Assembly (NCBI RefSeq): GCF_017355785.1
Contig: NZ_JAFEWE010000001.1
Coordinates: 1-64,000, forward strand
Origin: Desertivirga arenae
Lineage (GTDB): Bacteria > Bacteroidota > Bacteroidia > Sphingobacteriales > Sphingobacteriaceae
Reading direction: 5' to 3'
DNA length: 64,000 bases
Positions 1-7,612 of the stretch are shown here, piece by piece. Under the pieces are notes generated by a model. That model searched no databases and had not been told where the DNA came from. It saw nothing but the letters and a program-made list of their open reading frames with translations. Both the position numbers and the translations under genes were made by a program. Positions within the stretch are counted from its first letter, which is position 1; each line of letters opens with the position of its first letter.

Positions 1-617
1 CATTTTTCTTTCCTATCACCTACACTATTCTTCTCCCAACCATTCACTTCAACACCAGCATACCTCAAATATCGATACAGGGTTGTTTTACTGCCAATAT
101 TCAGCATCTTGCAAATCTCGGCAGTGGAAAGGTTTGTGGTGTTATAAAGAGTGGCAGCTGTGGCCGCTAATTTCTTTGCATCTTCTGTCAGACCTTTAGG
201 TCGGCCTCCAACTCTGCCCCTGGCTTTTGCAGAAGCAAGTCCAGCCTTTGTCCGTTCCCTAATGATCTCTCTTTCGTTTTCGGCAAAGATGGAACTTAAC
301 ATATACCAGATCCTCCCCATCGAGGTGGATGTGTCTATACCTTCAACAATACTTTTAAATTCAATACCCTTTTCCCGGAACTCCACCATTAGCTTTATCA
401 ATTCCAGAGTAGTTCTTCCAAGCCGGTCAATTCTCCAAACAGTAACAGTGTCACCTTTGCGCAAACCTTCAATCATTTTTAGATATTGAGGTCGCTCTTT
501 TTCCGCTCCGCTAATCTTCTCTTTAAAGATCTGTTCGCATCCTGCATTCTTTAAAGCTTCCACTTGAAGATCTAAATTCTGCTCGTTCTTCGATACCCTT
601 ACATAACCTATTTGCAT
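1..617 (-). CDS. Serine recombinase (resolvase/invertase family), 3' end cut by window edge
   Basis: The minus frame starts at the ATG at 617 and stays open to base 1, giving about 205 residues, close to the usual length of Pin-type invertases. The N-terminus reads MQIGYVRVSKNEQN, with the nucleophilic serine at residue 9. It is followed by the WRIDRLGRT catalytic arginine region, a long helix ending in EREIIRERTKAGL, the GRVGGRPKG linker, and a C-terminal helix-turn-helix (LSTAEICKMLNIGSKTTLYR). This order is typical of small serine recombinases that invert or resolve DNA at short inverted or direct sites. No partner crossover site was recognised next to it. The stop codon lies outside the window. 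It is probably the mobility gene of an adjacent element. Confidence 0.93.
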   Translation of the reverse strand, partial: MQIGYVRVSKNEQNLDLQVEALKNAGCEQIFKEKISGAEKERPQYLKMIEGLRKGDTVTVWRIDRLGRTTLELIKLMVEFREKGIEFKSIVEGIDTSTSMGRIWYMLSSIFAENEREIIRERTKAGLASAKARGRVGGRPKGLTEDAKKLAATAATLYNTTNLSTAEICKMLNIGSKTTLYRYLRYAGVEVNGWEKNSVGDRKEK

Positions 618-999
618 TGTACACTTTAACGTTTCTTTTGCAATATAATGGAATTTGTTTTTGTATACGATATTAATGAACTAGTAATAGAATTAAAAGG
701 TAAGGAAAAGGACTGCAGTCATAGAGTCCATTTTATCGTTCGTTTTTCTGAACTACTAGATTTAGTATATTACAACCAGGAACTTCTGCTATTATCGTAA
801 GTGGGCTAATAATATTGTGGTAGTAGGTTAAGAAGTTTTATATTTAAGTGTGCTGTAAACAACTGCTTCATCGCTCATTGTTTCCGAGCTTCATAGATGT
901 TGGGCAATAAAAAGAAGATCGTCTGGGCTTTATACAGAAACCTTGCCGGGATAGCAGAGGTGCTTAAATTCTTATATTCGTTATCATAATTATCTTGCT
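618..999. other. Intergenic stretch between recombinase and lipoprotein gene
   Basis: This 382-base AT-rich gap separates the divergent recombinase and lipoprotein genes and should contain both promoters. No clear TAnnTTTG box was identified. It holds one copy of the dispersed repeat (727-747). A 50-codon plus frame (648-800) exists but has no family support. Confidence 0.5.
727..747 (-). repeat. Dispersed short repeat, copy 1
   Basis: On the plus strand it reads GTCCATTTTATCGTTCGTTT. It matches four other sites at 1494, 2233, 3303 and 9482, all in the same orientation. The shared core is (T)CCATTTTAacGgtCGTTTT. This copy and the one at 2233 also share the bases just before it. Confidence 0.5.
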
Positions 1000-1464
1000 A
1001 TGACAAATATTACCTATTACTCTTATATAATTTTACTATCACTCACCTTACTCTTTTCAACGAGCTGTAAAAAGGACAAAGATCAGAAGCGTCTTAGCAT
1101 AACTCTATACGATAAGCCTCTTTCTATTATCAAAAGTTATATTCAAGGAAATTGGCAATTACATTATGGAAAGGGAGGTATTTGCAGTATTTGCATCCAG
1201 AATTATGAGAATAGCTATTTCAAATTCCCTCACGGTGATTCAATTAGAATTACGACAAACAATGTAACCTATACGAATACCGCTATTGAATGGATAAATG
1301 ATTCCGGAATATATACCAACAAAGTTCCCACATTCACAATGAATTTTAAGGATTTACGAGGCTATCCTAACATTTATATTGTCAAAGAAATTGCTAATGA
1401 CACATTAATATTGAAAAGTTATGGGGCAGACCCCGTTTCCTTCTATTTCACGAAAGCTAGATAG
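1000..1464 (+). CDS. Putative lipoprotein, function unknown
   Basis: The 154-residue product begins with a hydrophobic signal and a lipobox (LLFSTSC) with the modified cysteine near residue 23, followed by KKDKD, the usual charged start of Bacteroidota lipoproteins. The mature part is about 130 residues with a CSIC pair and looks beta-rich, ending in YFTKAR. It resembles the many small lipocalin-like or stress-response lipoproteins of this phylum, but no family was recognised. It stands alone on the plus strand between minus-strand genes. Confidence 0.75.
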   Translation: MTNITYYSYIILLSLTLLFSTSCKKDKDQKRLSITLYDKPLSIIKSYIQGNWQLHYGKGGICSICIQNYENSYFKFPHGDSIRITTNNVTYTNTAIEWINDSGIYTNKVPTFTMNFKDLRGYPNIYIVKEIANDTLILKSYGADPVSFYFTKAR

Positions 1465-1493
1465 TGAGCCTGTAATTCTTTAAGGATCAAAAA

Positions 1494-1530
1494 TCCATTT
1501 TAACGGTCGTTTTTTGTACACAACCTCCTC
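1494..1530 (-). repeat. Dispersed short repeat, copy 2 (long form)
   Basis: It begins TCCATTTTAACGGTCGTTTT and continues through TACACAACCTCCTC. This long form, about 37 bases, recurs at 9482-9519 with only a few differences. In both places it lies downstream of a minus-strand gene for a small protein starting MGKI. Confidence 0.65.
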
Positions 1531-1665
1531 GATTTGTGGATTTATGAGTTGAAATAACACAGAGGTGCGTCGTTGTGAACACCTCATCTGAACTGACCTA
1601 CTTTATCTAAAGCAGAAAAAACAAGGAAATTTTGATCAGGATCGACTTATAGGCTATCCATTTTC

Positions 1666-2064
1666 TTAATCCCTTATCTTACAACGTATCGTATCAGTTG
1701 CATCTTCAGAGGATATGGAAATAATTAAATATTCTGCTGTTCGTGATATTTCAACGTCTTTATCGTCTAAATCTTTATAATCATTTTCTTTCAACCAAGC
1801 GATAACCTCCTGGTCGGATCTGGTGTGCATATCATTTGGGGGAGGAACGGGTTCGAATTCATCTATAATAACTCCGGGAGAAATTCCTACATAGGTTTCT
1901 ATATCATCTTGAAGACCTGAATTAATATTAGAATACTCTTTCGTTTCTACCTTGCTCGGAGGTGGAGGGGGAGCTTGTTCTTCTTCCTCAGATACTGAAA
2001 TGACTCTTGTAGTTATGATATTGGGTTTTGGTTCTATTTCGTTCTCCTTTTTAATTTTGCCCAT
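1666..2064 (-). CDS. Hypothetical acidic, proline-rich protein (MGKI N-terminus)
   Basis: The product has 132 residues and no signal peptide or membrane segment. The N-terminus MGKIKKENEIEPKPNII is followed by an acidic run, a six-proline stretch near residue 33, a VPPPND segment, and a C-terminal half (SDQEVIAWLKENDYKD onward) that looks folded. Its first 17 residues resemble those of the small protein at 9589-9762 (MGKINRNGFEKRPNII). Both genes have the long dispersed repeat downstream, suggesting duplicated loci. Function is unknown. Confidence 0.6.
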   Translation of the reverse strand: MGKIKKENEIEPKPNIITTRVISVSEEEEQAPPPPPSKVETKEYSNINSGLQDDIETYVGISPGVIIDEFEPVPPPNDMHTRSDQEVIAWLKENDYKDLDDKDVEISRTAEYLIISISSEDATDTIRCKIRD

Positions 2065-2232
2065 AACCTTTTATTTAGCTAACACAATGTAATTAAAATT
2101 TATTCTTTTTAATTCACGTTTTCAGGCATTTATATGCAGGCGAGAACCGCCAAGATTTATGATTAGTAATTTTAAGATGTTAGTTTGAATAATTTTTTCC
2201 GTAATTGGTGTTTGAAGCTGCCCTTCATAAAA

Positions 2233-2254
2233 GTCCATTTTATCGGTGGTTTTA
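2233..2254 (-). repeat. Dispersed short repeat, copy 3
   Basis: It reads GTCCATTTTATCGGTGGTTT on the plus strand and lies in the gap between the lipoprotein gene at 2348 and the MGKI protein gene. An open minus frame here (2122-2331) is judged spurious because it simply reads through the repeat. Confidence 0.5.
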
Positions 2255-2347
2255 TAATTAATGTTTGTACCGGTTTTACAACAGCGTAAACTCGCGTTTA
2301 TCAATTTAAGAAACGGCACACTCCGCTGCAAACTACATCAGTAATTA

Positions 2348-2818
2348 TTAATTTAACTCGATTTGGGTTAATGTTATATGTTGGATAGTAACTTCAGATG
2401 GATTCATGGTAGGCTGACACAGAGATCTAACTTTTCCAGAAAATTTCACTTTTAATGTTGTTTCTCCTGAGCTGCTTTTTAAGTTCTTCATTTCCGAAGT
2501 CAAAAGAGATTCATTGCAAATGATATAGGAAAAGCTCATTCCATAGGCAAACTCACCCACCCAATATCTATTATTATAAAAGTTGTCGGCTGGTTCCAGT
2601 TGCTTCTTGTAAGACAATTTTCCACTTACTTGACCAATTTCTGCGATAGCTTCACTATCGCATCCACAAGCTGCATCCTCCTTCTTTTTACAACCTAAAT
2701 TAGTGAAAGTAATTAGTAAAAGGAGAAGACAAAAAGAGACAGACCGACTCACAAAATTTTTGTTAGAGATTATGCAAGTAGCAACGTGATAATAAAGGTA
2801 ATTAGTAATTTTCCTCAT
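2348..2818 (-). CDS. Putative lipoprotein, function unknown
   Basis: The frame extends to an ATG at 2854, but that lies inside the upstream gene. The ATG at 2818 (MRKITNYLYY) follows that gene's stop by 10 bases and is preferred, giving about 156 residues. A long hydrophobic segment (VSFCLLLLLITF) ends in the lipobox TNLGC followed by KKKEDA. The mature protein has a CGCDS motif just after the lipid anchor, a YWVGEFAYG segment and a C-terminal beta-rich part. It is probably translationally coupled to the lipoprotein gene upstream. The family was not recognised. Confidence 0.72.
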   Translation of the reverse strand: MRKITNYLYYHVATCIISNKNFVSRSVSFCLLLLLITFTNLGCKKKEDAACGCDSEAIAEIGQVSGKLSYKKQLEPADNFYNNRYWVGEFAYGMSFSYIICNESLLTSEMKNLKSSSGETTLKVKFSGKVRSLCQPTMNPSEVTIQHITLTQIELN

Positions 2819-2828
2819 ATATTGTGGT

Positions 2829-3167
2829 TTAATTTTCAGATACTTCGTAAACAATCACCTGTTTGGGGGCTATAATATTGGTAGTACAAATCATAAAGTA
2901 ATCACTAGTTTCAAGCTCCCTAATCTTGAATTTAATAGCCGTTCCAACCGCCTTATAACTGCTTGGAAGAGTAAGTGTGGCTACGGAGTCCAATTTTTCA
3001 TTATCAAGCACATCAATTATGTATGGTCGCCCAGTCGGTCCAGTACAGCTTACTATTTCAGCCCTTACTGTTCCAAAGTAAGTTTTCGAATCAGCCTCTT
3101 TTTTACAAGCAGTTGTTGAAATAGCAAGCAAAGCTATTGACAGTGAAAAGGTTAAATGATTTTTCAT
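2829..3167 (-). CDS. Putative lipoprotein, function unknown
   Basis: The 112-residue product has a short signal (LSIALLAISTTAC) with the lipidated cysteine near residue 21, then KKEADSK. The remaining 90 residues contain two cysteines (EIVSCTG and YFMICTT) that could form a disulfide. It is the first gene of a two-gene minus-strand unit with the lipoprotein at 2348-2818, only 10 bases apart. The two may act together in the outer membrane. No known domain was seen. Confidence 0.7.
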   Translation of the reverse strand: MKNHLTFSLSIALLAISTTACKKEADSKTYFGTVRAEIVSCTGPTGRPYIIDVLDNEKLDSVATLTLPSSYKAVGTAIKFKIRELETSDYFMICTTNIIAPKQVIVYEVSEN

Positions 3168-3302
3168 TTATGATAATAAGTAAAAGTTAAAATATCCGTT
3201 ATGGCCTAATAGATGCAGGATTTGCAGAACAAGGATAATTACTGTTTAAGTATTTGATTTAAAATTCAGGTTAATAAATTGCGATAATAGACAATTTGAA
3301 AT

Positions 3303-3324
3303 TCCATTTTAACCATCGTTAAAT
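3303..3324 (-). repeat. Dispersed short repeat, copy 4 (weak)
   Basis: It reads TTCCATTTTAACCATCGTTA on the plus strand, with two differences from the core seen at 1494. It lies in the 245-base gap between the lipoprotein operon and the AraC-type regulator gene, where no gene was found. Confidence 0.4.
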
Positions 3325-3412
3325 GTCCGCTTCTCCAAAGCTCTTTTGCCTGGTTCGTTTTTATTAAAAGGGTAATAGGTTGAAAAAACAATAGACTTCC
3401 TCTCTAACAGCT

Positions 3413-4204
3413 TTATAAGGCCGCAGGCCCTCTGCCTGTTAATTGCCAAGCATCCTTATAGAAGTGCGAAAAATCGTTGTACCCGAAATCATCGGTGTTG
3501 AAATTCGAACCGTGATGTTTGTAGTTCCTTAATGCCGCCTTGAAGCGAAGGGATTTCTGGAAGAACTTGGGTGAAACACCAAGTGCATCTAAACAATACC
3601 TTCGCATGGAGGAATAAGTGAGGTTAAGTTTAAAGCATAAATGCTCTATGTTTAGCTGTTTGACATAATTCGTGTCCGAAAAAGATTGCAATAGCAATTC
3701 AGCGTAAAGTTGTTGATAGGAAAGCCGTTTCGGATCAGCAGCACGTTCTAAATAATCTTCAATAATACTTACGCGCGACTGGAAATCCGTTTGCTCCTGA
3801 AATCTGCACCCGCTAAAGTTTTGAAGTGCAGATTCCACATCTACCTGGTTGTTCAACAATTCGTTACCGGGAAAATCAAATAGCGTAAATTTGGCCAATG
3901 GTTTAAGTTTTACATAAAAAACTGCGCTTGACCCAGGAAAGTTGCCGGTAAAAGGTGTGCTTGAATTTCCAAGCAGTGCAATGCGAGGAATTGAAATCCA
4001 TTGCCCTGTTTTCTCATTTCTACTTCTGGAATTTCCTTCCAGTTGAAATGCTAATAGCGAGTTAGCAGAAGGAAGTCCAAAGATATTTGCCTCATCCTCT
4101 GATCGAACCTCGAAATAATACTCTACAACACGTTGAAGGGAGCGCCGGGGATAAGCGAATTTGATGTAAGAACTTGGATCATTCTCAAATATAACACGAT
4201 TCAT
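3413..4204 (-). CDS. AraC family transcriptional regulator
   Basis: The product has 263 residues. The N-terminal 150 or so match the cupin-like sensor region of Bacteroidota AraC proteins (start YIKFAYPRRSLQRVVEYYFE, then PSANSLLAFQLEG and FYVKLKPLA). The last 90 form the double helix-turn-helix (IEHLCFKLNLTYSSMRRYCL and SPKFFQKSLRFKAAL), and YNDFSHFYKDAWQLTGRGPAAL is the usual AraC end. The start ATG overlaps the stop of the gene upstream by 4 bases (ATGA), so it is the last gene of a three-gene operon with a HisRS-like protein and an acetyltransferase. The ligand is unknown. Confidence 0.9.
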   Translation of the reverse strand: MNRVIFENDPSSYIKFAYPRRSLQRVVEYYFEVRSEDEANIFGLPSANSLLAFQLEGNSRSRNEKTGQWISIPRIALLGNSSTPFTGNFPGSSAVFYVKLKPLAKFTLFDFPGNELLNNQVDVESALQNFSGCRFQEQTDFQSRVSIIEDYLERAADPKRLSYQQLYAELLLQSFSDTNYVKQLNIEHLCFKLNLTYSSMRRYCLDALGVSPKFFQKSLRFKAALRNYKHHGSNFNTDDFGYNDFSHFYKDAWQLTGRGPAAL

Positions 4205-5145
4205 ATCAGCTCTTCTTCTAGTTTATTAAGTAGTTCAAGGCCGAAGCCCGAAATACAATATCGCTCTTTTTTGTCATTCAGAAGCTTTTGCGTCCAGTCT
4301 ACCAAACCGCCATCAGCGATCTCTAACTCCCTCCCGAATTTTTTTATCACAACTTTGAACTGGACACCAAGATAATAGTTGTTGGGCTTTGAGTCAGAAT
4401 CAATGATTAGTTGAGTGCTCTGAAGCTGCGATGTAAGATAATTAGTCAGCTTGGGTATAAAACTATCATTATAGGAGCCCCGCGGTTGTAGCTTTACGTA
4501 AAGTTCATCCACCTTGAATACCTCAATTAACAATTCAGTCAGCGTGGAAAGGTGATCTTTGATTGCAGCGAATTCAAAGTTAAAGTTTCCCTTATCCCTT
4601 CCTGAGGTTACCAGGCATCCAATGGTAAAATGAGGGTCAAAGCCTTTTATATTTGTGAACTGAGCTCGCATATGACGTTGAACTGTGCTGTGCTTTATTA
4701 TGCTATCTGGTTGCCCTTGTGCCCTTAACTTTCTTTTCTGGTCTGCAATATCCAGGGCCATTGCGTTGGTAGCATCAGATAAAATTTCGCCATTACGCGT
4801 TGCTGATACCACCTTGTTTTGATCTACGGTTGCCAGGACAGAGCACGTGCCGAGCGGAACCAAAGGAGAGAGTTGTTTCGGTACAAAACCTTTCTCAAGA
4901 AGAAATTCTAAGGTTGTTGCCGAAGTGTGAAGTAATTTGATGAAGTTGGTTTCAGCGGGTTTTGCAAACCTGTTGCTCTGGTAGCTTTTTAGGAGTTCCC
5001 CCGGCGAGATCTGATTTGCACGCATTGCAAAAACCTTCATCAATAATGAATTTAGCTCCGACCCTGACAGCTTATTAACCATAATATCAATCAGGTCGAT
5101 GCCTAGTTTACCCTGGATGTTAGTGGCTATTTTTTCATTCATCAT
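4201..5145 (-). CDS. HisRS/HisZ-like class II synthetase-core protein (tentative)
   Basis: The product has 314 residues and no export signal. The order of short blocks resembles the class II histidyl-tRNA synthetase or HisZ core: LGTCSVLATVDQNKVVSATR, then ILSDATNAMALD (compare the LRPE/T region), TVQRHMRAQ at the place of motif 2, EIADGGLVDWTQKLL at the place of the GGRYD block, and CISGFGLELLNKL at the place of motif 3. Key catalytic residues are not all recognisable, so it may bind rather than activate a ligand. It overlaps the GNAT gene upstream by 11 bases and the AraC gene downstream by 4. The assignment is inference from motif order only. Confidence 0.4.
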   Translation of the reverse strand: MMNEKIATNIQGKLGIDLIDIMVNKLSGSELNSLLMKVFAMRANQISPGELLKSYQSNRFAKPAETNFIKLLHTSATTLEFLLEKGFVPKQLSPLVPLGTCSVLATVDQNKVVSATRNGEILSDATNAMALDIADQKRKLRAQGQPDSIIKHSTVQRHMRAQFTNIKGFDPHFTIGCLVTSGRDKGNFNFEFAAIKDHLSTLTELLIEVFKVDELYVKLQPRGSYNDSFIPKLTNYLTSQLQSTQLIIDSDSKPNNYYLGVQFKVVIKKFGRELEIADGGLVDWTQKLLNDKKERYCISGFGLELLNKLEEELI

Positions 5146-5665
5146 CCTTCAATTTTGCAAAAAGATAGTCATTTACAAATTCCTTATTCTTTATAACCGC
5201 TTTCCTTCGTTTGCCCTCCATTTGGAAACCGTTCTTTACCAGCACTTGTTTCGAGGCGATGTTTGGCTCAAATACGGCCGCAAACAGTCTTATTATATTT
5301 AGGTCTCTAAATGCATATTCACTACCCAGCCTTACCGCTTCGGTCATAATGCCTCTACCTTGAAATCTCTTTCCTAACCAAAATCCGATCTCAGCCGAAT
5401 GTCTATAAATGTCCTCCTGAAAAGTGAAACTAATTATACCAGCAAAGTTTTCCCCCGAGAAAATGGCCAGACAGCATAGCGCTTTATTATTTCGCTGAAG
5501 CTCAATAAATGATTGAGCATGCTCCGGCGTATAGGGATAAGGGAAAATGTCTCTTAGATATTTTCCGATCTGACTGTCGTTTGCTTCTCTTGAAAGAGCG
5601 TCAGCCATTGCTTCGGTTAATGTTCGAAGTGATACTCCTTGATAGCCAATTATACTTGTGTTCAT
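5135..5665 (-). CDS. GNAT family N-acetyltransferase
   Basis: The chosen ATG (MNTSIIGYQG) gives 176 residues; the frame extends 17 codons further but those do not fit the family. RimJ/RimL-like features are clear: GVSLRTLTEAMADAL near the start, IGFWLGKRFQGRGIMTEAV with the acetyl-CoA pyrophosphate loop (RFQGRG), RLFAAVFEPNIASKQVLVKN, and the closing GFQMEGKRRKAVIKNKEFVN. It transfers an acetyl group to an amine, possibly a protein N-terminus or an antibiotic; the substrate cannot be told. It is the first gene of the overlapping three-gene operon ending in the AraC regulator. Confidence 0.88.
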   Translation of the reverse strand: MNTSIIGYQGVSLRTLTEAMADALSREANDSQIGKYLRDIFPYPYTPEHAQSFIELQRNNKALCCLAIFSGENFAGIISFTFQEDIYRHSAEIGFWLGKRFQGRGIMTEAVRLGSEYAFRDLNIIRLFAAVFEPNIASKQVLVKNGFQMEGKRRKAVIKNKEFVNDYLFAKLKDDE

Positions 5666-5828
5666 TATGCAATGGTAATGAAAGAACATAATCGTTATGG
5701 TGTAAAAATCTTGCAAAATATATTCTCAACCTTCCCAACGCTGTCCTGTAATGCTAAGGATTGCCAGGCGAAGCTCACTACACCTCCAACAGCTTTTATA
5801 TTCCTGCAATTATTGTTTATTTTACAAC

Positions 5829-6413
5829 ATGTACGAAGTGTTTCAAAGCTACTTAAACAGTAAAATAAAATTATCAGAAGACCAGTCTAAATATATTCAG
5901 TCTTTATCTACTATTAAAAAGCTGCGAAAAAGACAATACCTGCTGCAGGAGGGTGATATCTGGAAATACAATGCTTTTGTTTGCAGTGGCTGCCTTAGGA
6001 CCTACTCCCTGGACGATAAAGGATATGAACATATCATTGGATTTGCAATTGAGAACTGGTGGCTGGGAGACCGTGAAAGCTTATTATCCGGCGAACCCTC
6101 TCGCTTTAACATTGATGCTATTGAGGATAGTCAGATTCTGTTGATCACCAAAGAGAATTTTGACAAGATATGCCAGGAGATTCCTCCATTCAATAATATG
6201 GTAAATTCCATCCTGCAACACAGTTTTATAGCTTCTCAAAATCGCATACATGCAGCTATAAGTTATTCTGCTGAAGAAAAGTACCTGAATTTTGTAAACA
6301 AATATCCGGCATTAGCCAACAGAGTGCCTCAAAGTATGATCGCCTCTTACCTGGGGATAACTCCCGAAACACTGAGCCGCGTACGAAATCAGTCGGTTAA
6401 AAAAGTTAAATAG
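5829..6413 (+). CDS. Crp/Fnr family transcriptional regulator
   Basis: The ATG at 5829 (MYEVFQSYLNSKIKL) gives 194 residues, the usual length for short Bacteroidota Crp-like regulators; the 26 codons before it are not family-like. The cyclic-nucleotide-binding-like beta barrel occupies about residues 25-115 (QYLLQEGDIWKYNAFVCSG, GFAIENWWLGD), followed by a dimer helix and a C-terminal recognition helix (PQSMIASYLGITPETLSRVR). The Arg and Ser residues that contact cAMP in E. coli Crp are not obvious, so the effector is probably not cAMP. It is followed by a terminator and then the SDR gene, whose promoter carries an inverted repeat that could be its operator. Confidence 0.9.
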   Translation: MYEVFQSYLNSKIKLSEDQSKYIQSLSTIKKLRKRQYLLQEGDIWKYNAFVCSGCLRTYSLDDKGYEHIIGFAIENWWLGDRESLLSGEPSRFNIDAIEDSQILLITKENFDKICQEIPPFNNMVNSILQHSFIASQNRIHAAISYSAEEKYLNFVNKYPALANRVPQSMIASYLGITPETLSRVRNQSVKKVK

Positions 6414-6510
6414 CTTTGACTTATTTCGAATTATTTCTTAGCCCCAACGGAAAACATTTGGAGCTCTAAAGGTACTGAATGACGATACGAATCTTATTTC
6501 TACATAGACC

Positions 6511-6540
6511 GCCCTGGCAACATCAGTCAGGGCTTTTTTA
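6511..6540 (+). terminator. Rho-independent terminator after Crp-like gene
   Basis: A perfect 6-bp stem, GCCCTG (6511-6516) with CAGGGC (6528-6533), is followed directly by TTTTTTA. It lies about 100 bases after the Crp-like gene on the same strand. Confidence 0.85.
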
Positions 6541-6560
6541 TTCCCCTACCTATTCATCCC

Positions 6561-6596
6561 TTGACATTTATCAATTGCTTTCTTACGAAATGTCAA
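6561..6596. promoter_or_regulatory. Inverted repeat upstream of SDR gene, possible operator
   Basis: TTGACATTT (6561-6569) and its exact complement AAATGTCAA (6588-6596) are separated by 18 bases. They lie 70-100 bases before the SDR start. Position next to a Crp-like gene suggests a regulator site; this is inference. Confidence 0.4.
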
Positions 6597-6663
6597 ATGT
6601 CAGCCTGGCCCAAAAAACAACCTTTGTAATGTTCAATCACAACAAATAATAACACGAAAAAAT

Positions 6664-7521
6664 ATGAAAAAGGTAATTTTTATCACAGGTACAAGCACAG
6701 GATTCGGCAAATTAACAGCAATCACTTTAGCAAAGGCAGGCCATCAGGTTGTAGCGGGAATGAGAGGCGTAAATGGAAAAAATGCGGAAGCAGCTCAAGA
6801 GCTTTCCAGTGTGCCAAACATTGAAGTTGTTGAAATAGATGTTACCAGTGACACTTCTGTTAAACAGGCAGTAGACACTGTACTTGAAAACTATCAGAGA
6901 ATTGATGTATTGGTAAATAATGCAGCCGTGGCAGGTTACGGGCTTTTAGAGGCTTACTCTCTTGACCAGATCAGAAACATGTTTGAAGTTAATTTCTACG
7001 GCGTTCTGAGAACTTACCAGGCGGTCCTTCCGGCCATGAGAAAAGAAAGGAACGGACTTATCATCAACATCACCTCTGGTGCCAGCGGCCATACACTTCC
7101 ATTCATGGTTCCTTACCTGGCATCCAAGTTCGCGGTCGAAAGCATTACGGAAGGCATTCAGGAGGAGCTTCGTGACTATGGGATAGAAAATGTTAGTATC
7201 CAGCCAGGGGTATACCCAACGGAGATGAACACAGGAGTTAAAACTGGGGTTCATGCCGACAAAGCTGATATCGTTGCCGAATATGGAGAAGCAGCTCAGC
7301 AAAAGTTCAATGCCCTCGGAACTGCTTTCTACACTAAGATGTCTGCATATAATATGAATCCTCAAACCATTGCTGATGGCATTCTGGAGCTTGTTAATTA
7401 CGAGAAGGGAAGCCGCCCACTTCGTTTTCCTTTAGATGCTATCGCCGAAGGAACTGACGCTGAATTTATAAAAATGCGTGCTGACATCAAAGAGAAATGG
7501 TTGGCAAAGTACCAAGGCTAA
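6664..7521 (+). CDS. SDR family NAD(P)-dependent oxidoreductase
   Basis: The product has 285 residues, a classical short-chain dehydrogenase length. It shows the cofactor motif TGTSTGFG at residues 8-15, the NNAA motif near residue 88, and the catalytic Ser (NITSGASG) and Tyr-Lys (YLASK) some 15 residues apart. The C-terminus (PQTIADGILELVNYEKGSRP) resembles the subgroup close to 11-beta-HSD-like oxidoreductases. The ATG is preceded by AACACGAAAAAAT, a typical Bacteroidota leader. The VOC/NTF2 fusion follows 91 bases downstream on the same strand, so both may be induced together under the Crp-like regulator. The substrate is unknown. Confidence 0.93.
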   Translation: MKKVIFITGTSTGFGKLTAITLAKAGHQVVAGMRGVNGKNAEAAQELSSVPNIEVVEIDVTSDTSVKQAVDTVLENYQRIDVLVNNAAVAGYGLLEAYSLDQIRNMFEVNFYGVLRTYQAVLPAMRKERNGLIINITSGASGHTLPFMVPYLASKFAVESITEGIQEELRDYGIENVSIQPGVYPTEMNTGVKTGVHADKADIVAEYGEAAQQKFNALGTAFYTKMSAYNMNPQTIADGILELVNYEKGSRPLRFPLDAIAEGTDAEFIKMRADIKEKWLAKYQG

Positions 7522-7612
7522 AGAAATCGTATTTGTACAATTAATCAAATTTTATCAATGGATGCAGCAATCAGAATTACCCGATCGCTGCGTCTTCTAA
7601 AAATCATACACA

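Noticed and set aside
648-800. A 50-codon plus frame starting MEFVFVYDINELVIEL.
   Set aside because: It runs through the dispersed repeat, has no family resemblance, and other repeat copies are not in coding frames of the same kind.
2122-2331. A 69-codon minus frame downstream of the lipoprotein pair.
   Set aside because: It reads across the dispersed repeat and lacks signal, domain or conserved composition; taken as chance.
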